Notes: generated by a model not told the origin, from the letters alone. Counted from the first letter of the stretch, positions 27,084 through 36,440 are shown. The stretch is DNA of 64,000 nucleotides from Rhodopseudomonas sp. BR0M22 (GCF_010907035.1 NZ_QUMK01000027.1:1-64000), one strand, 5' to 3'. A program made the numbers and translations.

Positions 27084-28577
27084 ATGACCATTCTGATGCC
27101 GGAGCCGGATCAGTCCGTGCTGGCGCGCCGCGACGAGATCATTGCGGCCTTGCGCAAGATTGTGCCGGGCGAGGGGGTGATCTCCAGCGACGCCGAGATG
27201 AAGCCCTATGAGTCCGACGGGCTGATGGCCTATCGCCAGCCGCCGATGGTGGTGGTGTTGCCGAGCACCACCAAACAGGTCTCCGAGGTGCTGCGCTATT
27301 GCCACCAGAACGGCATCAAGGTGGTGCCGCGCGGCTCCGGGACTTCGCTGTCGGGGGGCGCGCTGCCGCTCGCCGACGGCGTGTTGCTGGGCCTCGGCAA
27401 GTTCAAACGGATCCGCGAGATCGACTTCGATAACCGCGCCGTCGTGGTCGAGCCGGGCGTCACCAATCTGGCGATCAGTCAGGCGGTCGATCATGCCGGC
27501 TTCTACTACGCGCCTGATCCGTCGTCACAGATCGCCTGTTCGATCGGCGGCAATATCGCGGAGAACTCCGGCGGCGTGCACTGCCTGAAATACGGCATGA
27601 CCACCAACAACGTGCTCGGCTGCGAGATCGTGCTGATGACCGGCGAGATCCTCAAGATCGGCGGCAAGGCGGCCGAATGCGCCGGCTACGATCTGATGGG
27701 TGTCATCACCGGATCGGAGGGGTTGCTCGGCGTCATCACCGAAGTCACCGTGCGGATCCTGCGCAAACCCGAAACGGCGCGGGCGCTGATGATCGGCTTC
27801 ACCAGCGTCGAGGCCGCCGGCCAGTGCGTTGCCGACGTGATCAGCGCCGGCATCATTCCCGGCGGCATGGAGATGATGGACAAGCCGGCGATCCACGCAG
27901 CCGAAGCCTTCGTCCATGCCGGCTATCCGCTCGACGTCGAGGCGCTGCTGATTATCGAGCTCGACGGTCCGCAGGTCGAAGTCGACGAGCTGATCGGAAG
28001 GGTCGAGGCGATCGCGCTCGGCTGCGGCTCGACCACCTGCCAGATTTCGACCAGTGAGCAGCAGCGGCTGCTGTTCTGGTCCGGCCGCAAGGCGGCGTTC
28101 CCCGCGGTGGGCCGGATCTCGCCCGACTATTTGTGCATGGACGGCACCATCCCGCGTGCACAGCTGCCGCTGGTGCTGCGGCGGATGAACGAGATGTCGG
28201 AGAAATACGGCCTGCGCGTCGCCAACGTGTTCCACGCCGGCGACGGCAATCTGCATCCGCTGATCCTGTACGACGCCAACAAGCCGGGCGAGCAGGACGC
28301 GGCTGAAGCCTTCGGCGCCGACATTCTCAAGCTGTGCGTCGAGGTCGGCGGGGTGCTGACCGGCGAGCACGGCGTCGGCATCGAGAAGCGCGACCTGATG
28401 CCCGAGATGTTCTCCGATATCGATCTCAACCAGCAGCAGCGGCTGAAATGCGCGTTCGATTCCGAAGGCCTGCTCAACCCCGGCAAAGTGTTCCCGACGC
28501 TGCATCGCTGTGCCGAACTCGGCCGCATGCACGTCCACAAAGGCCAGTTGCCGTTCCCGGATATTCCGCGGTTCTAG
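27084..28577 (+). CDS. glcD: Glycolate oxidase FAD subunit GlcD
   Basis: 497 residues. A PCMH-type FAD domain has VVPRGSGTSLSGGALPLADGVLLGL at about 82-105 and SSQIACSIGGNIAENSGGVHCLKYG at about 151-175; the C-terminal FAD-oxidase domain ends with HAGDGNLHP and GEHGVGIEKR motifs. It oxidises glycolate (or D-lactate/other 2-hydroxy acids) to glyoxylate, feeding electrons to the membrane via GlcE/GlcF. First gene of glcDEF, important for clearing photorespiratory 2-phosphoglycolate in an autotroph. Confidence 0.94.
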   Translation: MTILMPEPDQSVLARRDEIIAALRKIVPGEGVISSDAEMKPYESDGLMAYRQPPMVVVLPSTTKQVSEVLRYCHQNGIKVVPRGSGTSLSGGALPLADGVLLGLGKFKRIREIDFDNRAVVVEPGVTNLAISQAVDHAGFYYAPDPSSQIACSIGGNIAENSGGVHCLKYGMTTNNVLGCEIVLMTGEILKIGGKAAECAGYDLMGVITGSEGLLGVITEVTVRILRKPETARALMIGFTSVEAAGQCVADVISAGIIPGGMEMMDKPAIHAAEAFVHAGYPLDVEALLIIELDGPQVEVDELIGRVEAIALGCGSTTCQISTSEQQRLLFWSGRKAAFPAVGRISPDYLCMDGTIPRAQLPLVLRRMNEMSEKYGLRVANVFHAGDGNLHPLILYDANKPGEQDAAEAFGADILKLCVEVGGVLTGEHGVGIEKRDLMPEMFSDIDLNQQQRLKCAFDSEGLLNPGKVFPTLHRCAELGRMHVHKGQLPFPDIPRF

Positions 28578-28621
28578 ACTGGTCGGTAGTTGCAGATATG
28601 GCCCTCGACCCCACACTCCGC

Positions 28622-28702
28622 CGTCATTGCGAGGAGCGAAGCGACGAAGCAATCCAGCGTCTTGCTTTTGAACTGGATTGCTTCGCTTCGCTCGCAATGA
28701 CG
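28622..28702. repeat. Dispersed palindromic repeat, family B
   Basis: CGTCATTGCGAGGAGCGAAG opens the element and CTTCGCTCGCAATGACG closes it; the arms run for about 33 bp (through GACGAAGCAATCCAG and CTGGATTGCTTCG) around a short variable centre. It lies in the 168-bp gap between glcD and glcE. A second copy is at 62813-62895. In RNA it would form a long hairpin inside the glc operon. Confidence 0.85.
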
Positions 28703-28745
28703 AAGCAAAGCTTGTTGACCCGGACCTGAAGGACGAATTTCGCCC

Positions 28746-29987
28746 GTGGACACGCTGAAAGTACGCGACGCGCAGGAGGTCGAGGACGCGGTGCGCGCCG
28801 CGATCGCCAATGAGCAGCCGATCGAGATCGTCGGCCATGGCAGCAAGCGTACGGTCGGCCAGCCGATGGCGACCAATGCGGTGCTGGAGCTGTCGGCGCT
28901 CAACGCCGTCACCGCCTACGAACCGAACGAGCTGATCATCACCGTCCAGGCCGGCGCGCCGCTCGCCGACGTGCTGTCGCTGATCGATTCCAAGAATCAG
29001 CATTTCGCGTTCGAGCCGATGGATACTGCGGCGCTGCTCGGCACTGCGCCGGGGGCAGGGACGGTGGCCGGCATGATCGGCGCCGGCCTCGCCGGTCCGC
29101 GGCGGATCAAGGCGGGCGGGGCGCGCGATCATCTGCTCGGCGCCAACGCGGTGTCGGGCTTCGGCGAGAGCTTCAAGGCCGGCGGCAAGGTGGTGAAGAA
29201 CGTCACCGGCTACGACCTCTGCAAGCTGCTCGCCGGCTCCTGGGGCACGCTGGCGGTGATGACCGAGGTCACCCTGAAGGTGACGCCCCGGCCCGAGAGC
29301 GAGCGCACCCTGGTGCTGCGCGGCCTCGGCGACGTCGCGGCCAACAAGGCCATGACCGCGGCGCTGGGCTCGCCCTACGACGTCACCGGCGCCGCGCATC
29401 TGCCCGGCTCGGCGCTGCGCACCACGGCCGGTGCATTGGCGGAGATCGCACAGCCGGATCAATCGCTCACTCTGCTGCGGCTCGAAGGCATCACCTCGTC
29501 GGCGAGTCATCGCGCCCAGTCGCTGCGCACGGCGCTGAAGAGTTTTGGCGATGCCGAACTGATCGAGGACGATGCTTCGGCTGCGCTGTGGCGCGGGGTG
29601 CGCGACGTCGAGCCGTTTGCGGCTTCGGGGCCGCGGGCGCTGTGGCCGGTGTGGCGGATCGTCTGCCCGCCGGCGGCCGGAGGTGCTCTCGGCGAGCAGC
29701 TCAGCCGCGAGAGCGGCGGTGAGGTGATCTATGATTGGGGTGGCGGCCTGATCTGGGCGGCGCTGCCGCCTGCGGCGGACGGCCATGCCAAGGCGCTGCG
29801 CCAGCGCGTCGAAAAGATCGCCGGCCATGCCAGCCTGATCCGCGGCAGCGATGCGGTGCGGGCGGCGATCGACGTGTTCCATCCGCAGCCGGCCGGGCTC
29901 GCCGCGCTCGGCAGCCGCGTCAAGCGCAGCTTCGATCCCAGCAACATTCTCAATCGCGGCCGGATGTCGCGAGGATCCGCGACATGA
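28746..29987 (+). CDS. glcE: Glycolate oxidase subunit GlcE
   Basis: 413 residues starting with GTG. FAD-binding motifs: EIVGHGSKRTVGQP near residue 26, GTVAGMIGAGLAGPRRIKAGGARDHLLG near 105-132 and GGKVVKNVTGYDLCKLLAGSWG. It lacks the full oxidase C-terminal domain of GlcD, as expected. The stop overlaps the glcF start (ATGA). Confidence 0.93.
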   Translation: MDTLKVRDAQEVEDAVRAAIANEQPIEIVGHGSKRTVGQPMATNAVLELSALNAVTAYEPNELIITVQAGAPLADVLSLIDSKNQHFAFEPMDTAALLGTAPGAGTVAGMIGAGLAGPRRIKAGGARDHLLGANAVSGFGESFKAGGKVVKNVTGYDLCKLLAGSWGTLAVMTEVTLKVTPRPESERTLVLRGLGDVAANKAMTAALGSPYDVTGAAHLPGSALRTTAGALAEIAQPDQSLTLLRLEGITSSASHRAQSLRTALKSFGDAELIEDDASAALWRGVRDVEPFAASGPRALWPVWRIVCPPAAGGALGEQLSRESGGEVIYDWGGGLIWAALPPAADGHAKALRQRVEKIAGHASLIRGSDAVRAAIDVFHPQPAGLAALGSRVKRSFDPSNILNRGRMSRGSAT

Positions 29988-31297
29988 AGACCGAATTCAG
30001 CCTGACCCAGCTCGCCGATCCCGACATCGCCGAGGCCGACAAGATCCTGCGCGCCTGCGTGCATTGCGGCTTCTGCACCGCGACCTGTCCGACCTATGTG
30101 CTGCTCGGCGACGAGCTCGACAGCCCGCGCGGCCGCATCTACCTGATCAAGGAGATGCTGCAGAGCAACGCCCCGCCGACCGCGGACGTCGTCAAGCACA
30201 TCGACCGCTGCCTGTCGTGCCTCGCCTGTATGACGACCTGCCCCTCGGGCGTGAACTACATGCATCTGGTCGATCAGGCCCGCGCCAGGATCGAGAAGCA
30301 GTACAAGCGGCCGTTCTGGGATCGGATCGTGCGCGAGGCGCTGTCGTGGATGATGCCGCATCCGGGCATGTTCCGGCTCGGGATGTGGGCAGCGCGGATC
30401 GTGCGGCCGGTGGCGGCGCTGCTGCCCGGCTCCCGCGACCTTGCGCATCCGACGGTGCTGAGCCGGATCAAGGCGATGCTGGCGCTGGCGCCGAAACATC
30501 TGCCTGAGCCGGGGCCGGACTCCGGAACGACCTTTCCGGCGGTCGGGCCGAAACGGGGGCGGGTCGCGCTGCTGCACGGCTGCGCCCAGCAGGTGCTGGC
30601 CCCGCGGATCAATCGGGCCGCGATCAATCTGCTCACCCGGCACGGCATCGAAGTGGTGCTGGCCGCGGATGAAGCCTGCTGCGGCGCCCTGATCCATCAT
30701 CTCGGCCGCGACGTTCGCACGCTCGACTATGCCCGCACCAACATCAGGGCGTGGCTGACGGAGATCGAGCGTGGCGGTCTCGACGCGATCCTGGTGACCA
30801 CTTCCGGCTGCGGTACGGTGATCAAGGACTACGGCTACATGCTGCGAGAAGATCCGGAGTATGCGGCGGCGGCTGCGAAGGTTTCGGCACTCGCCAAAGA
30901 CATCAGCGAATATGTCGCCGGCCTCGAACTGTCATCACCGCGTCAGCGCGATGATGTCGTGGTCGCTTATCACTCGGCCTGTTCGCTTCAACACGGCCAG
31001 AAAATCACGCAGCTCCCCAAAGAATTGCTTTCCAAGACTGGATTCGTGGTGAAAGATATTCCCGAGAGTCATTTGTGTTGTGGTTCGGCGGGCACGTACA
31101 ACATTCTCCAGCCTGACATCGCGACCAGATTGCGCGATCGGAAGGTCGCCAACATCGCTTCCGTCAAGCCGGACATGATCGCCGCGGGCAATATCGGCTG
31201 CATGGTGCAGATCGCCAGCGGAACGGAAGTCCCTGTGGTGCACACGATTGAACTTCTCGATTGGGCGACAGGCGGGCCCCGTCCTGCTCCGCACTGA
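29984..31297 (+). CDS. glcF: Glycolate oxidase iron-sulfur subunit GlcF
   Basis: 437 residues. Two 4Fe-4S motifs lie near the N-terminus: CVHCGFCTATCP (about 25-36) and CLSCLACMTTCP (about 75-86). Two cysteine-rich CCG-type domains follow, with CCGALIHHLG and CCGSAGTYN. It carries electrons from GlcD to the quinone pool at the membrane. Its ATG overlaps the glcE stop by 4 bp. Confidence 0.95.
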   Translation: MKTEFSLTQLADPDIAEADKILRACVHCGFCTATCPTYVLLGDELDSPRGRIYLIKEMLQSNAPPTADVVKHIDRCLSCLACMTTCPSGVNYMHLVDQARARIEKQYKRPFWDRIVREALSWMMPHPGMFRLGMWAARIVRPVAALLPGSRDLAHPTVLSRIKAMLALAPKHLPEPGPDSGTTFPAVGPKRGRVALLHGCAQQVLAPRINRAAINLLTRHGIEVVLAADEACCGALIHHLGRDVRTLDYARTNIRAWLTEIERGGLDAILVTTSGCGTVIKDYGYMLREDPEYAAAAAKVSALAKDISEYVAGLELSSPRQRDDVVVAYHSACSLQHGQKITQLPKELLSKTGFVVKDIPESHLCCGSAGTYNILQPDIATRLRDRKVANIASVKPDMIAAGNIGCMVQIASGTEVPVVHTIELLDWATGGPRPAPH

Positions 31298-31371
31298 TCG
31301 GAGCCTGGAACGCCGGTCGCGGGGCGCGTGATTGCTGGCCGAGCAGCGATCCGCACAACTGGAGGACGACC

Positions 31372-32295
31372 ATGGCGAAAGACAAGAAGTCGAAGAAGAA
31401 GGACAAGGCCGACAAGAAGGCCGAGAAGTCCAAGACTAAGAACAAGGCCAAGAAGAAGTCCAAGCTGCTGCTGGCCAAGAAGGCCGGCAAGAAGGACGGC
31501 AAATCCGCCAAGGCGTCGGCCGCCAAGTCGAAGTCGAAGGCCAAATCCAAGCCGAAGTCCGCAGCCGGCAAATCCGCAAAGAAGCCGGCCGCCAAGACCG
31601 CCGGCAAAAAGCCGGCGACCAACGCGAAGAAGACCGCCAAGACAGCCTCCGGCCGTTCTGCTGGCGTGCAGAAGGCGGCTCCCAAGCCAGGCGCTGGCAA
31701 GACATCGCCAGCGAAGAAGTCCGCCGCGAAGGTCCCCGCCGCCAGCAAAACCGCTGCGAAACGCGCTGCCGGTGCCAAGCCGGCGGCCAAAGCCAAGGCT
31801 AAGCCGGTCGCGAAGTCGACTCCCAAATCCGCACCCAAGCCCGCCGCGCCGCCAGCGCCCAAGAAGGCTTCGACCAAGCCTGCGAAGAAGGCCAAACCGG
31901 TTTCCAGTGCCGTAGAGCCTGCTGTCGAGCCGGTCGCGGAGGTGACGCCGCCTCCGGCTCCGCCCGCCCCAGCCAAGCCGCGCAAGCCCCGCGTCAAGAA
32001 GCCGGCGCCGCCCGCCGAACCCGAGGCATCTGTCCCGGAACCCGAACCCTCCCCGGCACCCGAGGCCGATCACGCGGCCGATTCGGTCGAGGCTGCGCCA
32101 GCCGATCCGTTTCCCGCCGATGACGTCGCTGCAGCCGAGGACAACGAACCGGTGGAAACGCCGGCGTCGAACGACTCGGTCGAAGCTGCGGGTGAGCCGC
32201 CAGCTCACAGCGTGGAATCGGCCGGCGAGGAAACTGCCGGAGACGAGGAGTTCGATCGGGCGGAGCGGGGCGAGCCGCGGTCCGATCCGGCCTAA
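31372..32295 (+). CDS. Histone H1-like Lys/Ala/Pro-rich protein with acidic tail
   Basis: 307 residues of very low complexity, starting at 31372 with GGAGG 6 bp ahead. Residues 1-185 are Lys/Ala/Ser/Pro-rich with many AAK, KKP and SKSK repeats (histone H1/AlgP type). Residues 186-230 are Pro/Ala-rich, and the last 75 are acidic (EDNEPVETPASNDSVE). A basic DNA-binding arm joined to an acidic tail suggests a nucleoid-binding protein with internal charge balance, but no folded domain is present. It lies 74 bp after glcF and may be partly co-transcribed. Confidence 0.75.
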   Translation: MAKDKKSKKKDKADKKAEKSKTKNKAKKKSKLLLAKKAGKKDGKSAKASAAKSKSKAKSKPKSAAGKSAKKPAAKTAGKKPATNAKKTAKTASGRSAGVQKAAPKPGAGKTSPAKKSAAKVPAASKTAAKRAAGAKPAAKAKAKPVAKSTPKSAPKPAAPPAPKKASTKPAKKAKPVSSAVEPAVEPVAEVTPPPAPPAPAKPRKPRVKKPAPPAEPEASVPEPEPSPAPEADHAADSVEAAPADPFPADDVAAAEDNEPVETPASNDSVEAAGEPPAHSVESAGEETAGDEEFDRAERGEPRSDPA

Positions 32296-32760
32296 CCGAA
32301 CTCCGAAGCTCTCACGCGAGACGTTCTCTCGCGAGATAGGTATTTCCGAAGGCCGCGGTCCCTGCCGCGGCCTTCGTCGTTGGGGGGCACCCAGCCCTCA
32401 TGGCCGAGCGGCCGACGGGCACCTTGGGTGGTGAGTTACCTCGTGGGCCGGACCGCTGGGGTCCCGTCCTGGCGATTCGATTCCTGCGTAGTTCGAATCG
32501 AGTTAGTCGAAAGTGTTGCTCGCGCGGCCGAAAACCTGGCTCTTCGTTAGGATCCGTTCGCAATCAAGTGATCAAATTGCAACACCCCGCAACTACGAGT
32601 GGTTAGATGTGCCGGATTGCACAAAAAGTCGGCATCTGCATGTGTTTTTTGCTTCACGGTTTGCGCATCCCGCCCCACATTGCCGTCACATTTGGTTTTG
32701 GCAGGTCGATGTCGTGTCCTTGAACCTCGGTCCGGCTGACTTGAAACGATGGGGATCACA
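32296..32760. other. Intergenic region, no gene seen
   Basis: About 465 bp between the H1-like gene and the porin. It begins with the hairpin at 32348-32380; the part from about 32500 to 32700 is AT-richer and should contain the porin promoter, but no clear hexamer pair stands out. Confidence 0.5.
32348..32380 (+). terminator. Terminator after the H1-like gene
   Basis: GAAGGCCGCGG pairs perfectly with CCGCGGCCTTC around a 6-nt loop; the tail GTCGTT is only weakly T-rich. Confidence 0.7.
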
Positions 32761-33690
32761 ATGAAGAAGACAATCTTGTCGGTCGCGGCAGTGCTCGCAG
32801 TCGGCGTTGGTTCGGCCTCGGCCGCCGATCTGCCCGCCAAGGTCTACACCAAGGCGCCGCCGGTTGTGGCGTTCAATCCGTGGGACGTCGCGTTCGGCAC
32901 CTCGGTTTCGAGCGACTATGTGTTCCGCGGCATCACCCAGTCGAACCACCAGCCGTCGGTCAGCGGCTACATCGAGCCGCGCTACAACATCACTCCGGAC
33001 CTGCAGATCTATGCCGGCGTGTCGGGCTCGAGCATCTCGTTCGCCAACCGCGCCGCTGCTGAGATCGACGGCTACGTCGGTATCCGCCCGACCTTCGGTC
33101 CGGCCGCGTTCGACTTCGGCTTCTGGTACTACGGTTATCCGGGCGGCCAGTGCATCGACACCGTTCAGGGCGGCGGCAACCTGTGCCCGCTCGGCTCCAG
33201 CGCGATCGCCAACGGCAACGTGATGAAGAAGGACGTGTCCTTCTACGAGTTCTACGGCAAGTTCAACTACACCTTCAACGACGTGTTCACTGCCGGCGCC
33301 GCCGTGAACTACTCGCCGGACTTCCTGCGCTTCGGCACCTCGGGCACCTACGCTGCGGTGAACGCGAAGATCACCATGCCGGGCACCTTCTTCGGCTCCA
33401 CCGGCATCGGCTCCTACATCTCGGGTGAATACGGCCATCAGTGGCTGGGCACCACCGACGCGTTCTACGCCTTCACCGCTCTGCCGGACTACAACACCTG
33501 GAACGTCGGCGTGGGCTTCACCTACAAGGTGTTCACCCTCGATCTGCGCTACACCGACAGCGACCTGACCAAGGCCGGCTGCCAGGCGATCACCTCCGAC
33601 TTCACCTCGAACGGTGTGACCTCGGGCTGGTGCGGTGCTCGCTTCATCGCCAAGCTCTCGGCTGACGTGACGCTGGGCGCGCTGAAGTAA
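32761..33690 (+). CDS. TorF family putative outer-membrane porin
   Basis: 309 residues with a clear Sec leader (MKKTILSVAAVLAVGVGSASA). The mature part is rich in alternating aromatic beta strands and contains SVSSDYVFRGITQSNHQPSVSGYIE, the signature of the TorF/TIGR02001 family. Two closely placed Cys pairs (GQCIDTVQGGGNLC and GCQAITSDFTSNGVTSGWC) look like disulfide-closed surface loops. Codon use is strongly biased to a few codons, suggesting high expression. It is monocistronic and has its own terminator. Confidence 0.85.
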   Translation: MKKTILSVAAVLAVGVGSASAADLPAKVYTKAPPVVAFNPWDVAFGTSVSSDYVFRGITQSNHQPSVSGYIEPRYNITPDLQIYAGVSGSSISFANRAAAEIDGYVGIRPTFGPAAFDFGFWYYGYPGGQCIDTVQGGGNLCPLGSSAIANGNVMKKDVSFYEFYGKFNYTFNDVFTAGAAVNYSPDFLRFGTSGTYAAVNAKITMPGTFFGSTGIGSYISGEYGHQWLGTTDAFYAFTALPDYNTWNVGVGFTYKVFTLDLRYTDSDLTKAGCQAITSDFTSNGVTSGWCGARFIAKLSADVTLGALK

Positions 33691-33713
33691 AGACAATCCC
33701 TTCCAAGGGGCTT

Positions 33714-33747
33714 AGGGCGGCAGAGCGATCTGCCGCCCTTTTTGTTT
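33714..33747 (+). terminator. Rho-independent terminator after the porin gene
   Basis: AGGGCGGCAGA pairs with TCTGCCGCCCT around GCGA, followed by TTTTTGTTTG. Confidence 0.93.
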
Positions 33748-33775
33748 GTCCCACGCTGAGGCGTGAGAAAGGATG

Positions 33776-33808
33776 AAAGGCGAGCCACCCGTCGGTGGCC
33801 CGCCTTTT
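33776..33808. terminator. Second hairpin between convergent porin and ABC genes
   Basis: AAAGGCGAGCCACC pairs with GGTGGCCCGCCTTT, with one mismatch, around CGTC. It is flanked by A and T runs, so it may terminate from either side, most usefully for the ABC transporter gene. Confidence 0.7.
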
Positions 33809-33933
33809 GTCGTGAGGCGTCAATCGTTCGGGGCGCTCCCTGCCAACGGCCTTGCGGCGCATCATCCCGCCGCCGCTTGCTGGATGCGCCTGGAGCTGAC
33901 CTTTCGGTCTTCCCGTGCTTTGCGGCGTCTCCG

Positions 33934-35694
33934 TCAGCTCCCCGCCAGCCCCACGGCCGGCTCGGCTGGCTTGACCCGGTTCTGCAAGGTGAAGCCGCTG
34001 CCGGTGCGCGCCAGCGATGCGCCTTGCTGATGAAACGCTTCCAGCGTCGAGCGGTGGCCGATCGAGACGATCGTGGTGCCCGGCAGCTTACGGTCGAGCA
34101 ACTCGTACAGCGCCGCTTCCGACGGCTCGTCCAGCGAAGCGGTCGCCTCGTCCAGGAACAGGTATTGCGGGGCGTGCAGCAGTGCGCGGGCGATGCCGAG
34201 CCGTTGTTGCTCGCCGAGCGACAACGTTCGATTCCAATGGCCATGCTGATCCAGCCGCTCCGCCAGCGCCGGCAGGCCGACCTCCCGCAACACGTCGGCC
34301 ACCTGTGTATCGCTGAACGAACCGGCCTCCGCCGGATAGACGATCGCAGCGCGCAGCTCGCCGACCGGGAAGTACGGCCGCTGCGGCAGCATCATCAGCG
34401 TCGCATTGGCGGGAATTGAGATCGAGCCCGAGCCGAACGGCCAGATTCCGGCGATCGCCCGGAACAGCGTCGACTTGCCGGCGCCCGAGGGACCGACGAT
34501 CAGGGTGCGATCGCTGCCGCCGAGCGTAAAGCCATCGGCGCTCATCAGCGGCGATCCGGTCGGCAGCGTCAGACTCAGATCCTTCAGCTCGATCGCGTTC
34601 GCGGAGGAGGGCGTCCGCACCACCCCGGGATTGTCGCGCCGTGCCGCAGCCGCCTCGATCGCGCGTTCAAAGCCTTCGAGCCGCTGCATGATGGACTGCC
34701 ACTCCGCCAAGGTGCGGTAGGCCGAGATGAAGAACGACAGTGAATCCTGCACGCTGCTGAACGCGGAGACGGTCTGCATCATGCCGCCGAGCTGCACTTT
34801 CTGGGCGAAATACGCAGGCGCCACCAGAATGTAAGGGAAGATCACCGATGCCTGCGAGTAGCTGGCGGTGAATGCGGTCAGTCGCTTGGTGCGGATCATG
34901 ATCCGCATGTAGTTGCCGACGATGTGGCCGAACCGTTCGGACAGTTTGCCGCGCTCGGCGGGTTCGCCGCGCAGCAGGGCGATCTGCTCGGCGTTCTCGC
35001 GCGCCCGGACCAGATTGAAGCGAAAGTCGGCTTCGTAACGTTGTTGTTCGAAGTTGAGGCCGACCAGCGGCGAGCCGATCCAATGCGTCAGGGCGGTGCC
35101 GACCACGGCGTAGATCAACGCGCCCCACACCAGATAGCCGGGGATCGGAATGCTATGGCCGAACAGATGCATCGGCGCTTCATCCGACAGGCCCCATAGA
35201 ATCACCACGAACGACGCTAGCGTCACCACCGCATTGAGCAGGCCGATCCCGAGCGCCAATGTGCGGTCAATGAAGAGCTGCGTATCTTCGGCGATACGCT
35301 GGTCGGGGTTGTCGGCGGCATCGCCGGTAAGCTGCATCTGGTAGTGGTTGGCGTCGTGCAGCCATCCGCCGAGATAGCGCTCGGTCATCCATTTGCGCCA
35401 GCGAATCTGGAGCCACTGGTTGAGGTAGAGTTGGTACACCTTGAGGGCGATCCAGATCGTCGCCAGAACGCAGAAGTAGATGATCTGGTAAGTGAAGACG
35501 TCGTAGTTGCGCTCCTGCAGCGCGTTGTAGAACACGTTGTTCCAGCGGTTGAACATCACCGTGAGGCCGACGACGGCGAGTTCGATGACGACGACCGCCG
35601 CGAGCAGTCCGCGGCCCATCCATTTGTCTTCGGCATTGAAATACGGCACGGCGATCCGCCAGGCGGTCGCCAAGGTGGTTCGAATAGCGTTCAC
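33934..35694 (-). CDS. ABC transporter, fused permease-ATPase (SbmA/BacA-related, YddA type)
   Basis: 586 residues. The N-terminal half has about six membrane spans with the ABC_membrane_2 signature (NRWNNVFYNALQERN, RWRKWMTERYL, NPDQRIAEDTQLF). The C-terminal ATPase has Walker A GPSGAGKST at about 418, signature LSLGEQQRLGIARALL and Walker B YLFLDEATASLD. The family includes YddA and mycobacterial Rv1819c and is related to the SbmA/BacA peptide importers needed for rhizobial symbiosis. Transport direction and substrate are unknown. Single gene, convergent with the porin. Confidence 0.9.
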   Translation of the reverse strand: MNAIRTTLATAWRIAVPYFNAEDKWMGRGLLAAVVVIELAVVGLTVMFNRWNNVFYNALQERNYDVFTYQIIYFCVLATIWIALKVYQLYLNQWLQIRWRKWMTERYLGGWLHDANHYQMQLTGDAADNPDQRIAEDTQLFIDRTLALGIGLLNAVVTLASFVVILWGLSDEAPMHLFGHSIPIPGYLVWGALIYAVVGTALTHWIGSPLVGLNFEQQRYEADFRFNLVRARENAEQIALLRGEPAERGKLSERFGHIVGNYMRIMIRTKRLTAFTASYSQASVIFPYILVAPAYFAQKVQLGGMMQTVSAFSSVQDSLSFFISAYRTLAEWQSIMQRLEGFERAIEAAAARRDNPGVVRTPSSANAIELKDLSLTLPTGSPLMSADGFTLGGSDRTLIVGPSGAGKSTLFRAIAGIWPFGSGSISIPANATLMMLPQRPYFPVGELRAAIVYPAEAGSFSDTQVADVLREVGLPALAERLDQHGHWNRTLSLGEQQRLGIARALLHAPQYLFLDEATASLDEPSEAALYELLDRKLPGTTIVSIGHRSTLEAFHQQGASLARTGSGFTLQNRVKPAEPAVGLAGS

Positions 35695-36023
35695 TGGAAA
35701 GGGTCTCCGGGTAGGAGGCTCCGCCGTGCGGAGGCCTTGGACGGAACTTGCAGGTCAATCACCCACGGTTAGATGTCGCGCCCTCTTGTCGCACCCTAGC
35801 ACCGCGCTCGGTGCGAGCGAGTCGCAGGTAAGCGAGTTCGCGTGTTTGTGAGCGGGCGATACGAGCTGTGATCGGGCGCAAGGCCGTCTGGTCAAGGCGG
35901 GGTGGTTCGCACTATAGCCTGCGGGCCAGAGGCGGGGCGGGCGGCGTTCGGTCCGCTCGTCCGCCACCTTCAGCGTCGCGCGCGCAAGCCCGAGCGCGGC
36001 GCGCCCCGAGCCATCGCCGAGGT
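35695..36023. other. Divergent intergenic region, no gene seen
   Basis: About 330 bp between the divergent ABC transporter and META-domain genes. I see neither a convincing promoter nor a conserved element. Confidence 0.5.
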
Positions 36024-36440
36024 ATGATGCGAACCCTTTCCCTGATGCGAGTTGCCGTGCTCGGCGCGGCGATCCTGTCCGCCGCGACCTCTCCGGCGCC
36101 GGCGCAATCCGACCAGGAATTCCCGTTCGGCCTGGAGGTGACGCTGGACGCGCCGCCGAAGCCGGGGTCGAAACGGATTCCGAATCTGGAAATCGACGAC
36201 AAGGGCAGCGTGCGGCTGGAGCTGTGGTGCAAAGGCGGCACCGGGCAGTTCTCGGTCGCGGGCAACACCGTGATCTTCGTGCCGGGGACGATTGAGGATC
36301 GCAATTGTCCGCCGGATCGCGCTCAGGCGGACGACGCGCTGGTCGCGGCGCTTGCGGCGGCGACGACCTGGAGCCGGCAGGGGGATGTGGTCAACTTCGC
36401 CGGTCCGCAGCCGCTGCGGTTCCGGCTCAACACGAATTAA
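36024..36440 (+). CDS. Secreted META-domain protein
   Basis: 138 residues (an adjacent ATG at 36027 is equally possible). A signal peptide ends at about APAQS. The mature protein shows the META/HslJ pattern: VRLELWCKGGTGQFSVAGNTVIFVPG, then a Cys (EDRNCPP), LVAALAAATTWSRQGD and PLRFRL. The two Cys are at the positions often disulfide-bonded in this family. Role unknown; META-domain proteins are linked to envelope stress and heat shock. It overlaps the next gene tail-to-tail by 4 bp. Confidence 0.72.
   Translation: MMRTLSLMRVAVLGAAILSAATSPAPAQSDQEFPFGLEVTLDAPPKPGSKRIPNLEIDDKGSVRLELWCKGGTGQFSVAGNTVIFVPGTIEDRNCPPDRAQADDALVAALAAATTWSRQGDVVNFAGPQPLRFRLNTN

Noticed and set aside
27525..29882. Very long open frame (785 codons) on the minus strand across glcD-glcE
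   Set aside because: It is antisense to two certain genes, has Arg/Gln/His-rich composition typical of GC-rich reverse frames, and shows no domain.
31069..32208. Gly/Leu/Arg-rich minus-strand frame opposite the H1-like gene
   Set aside because: Composition is the direct complement of Lys/Ala codon repeats; start lies inside the acidic-tail region and no ribosome site is present.
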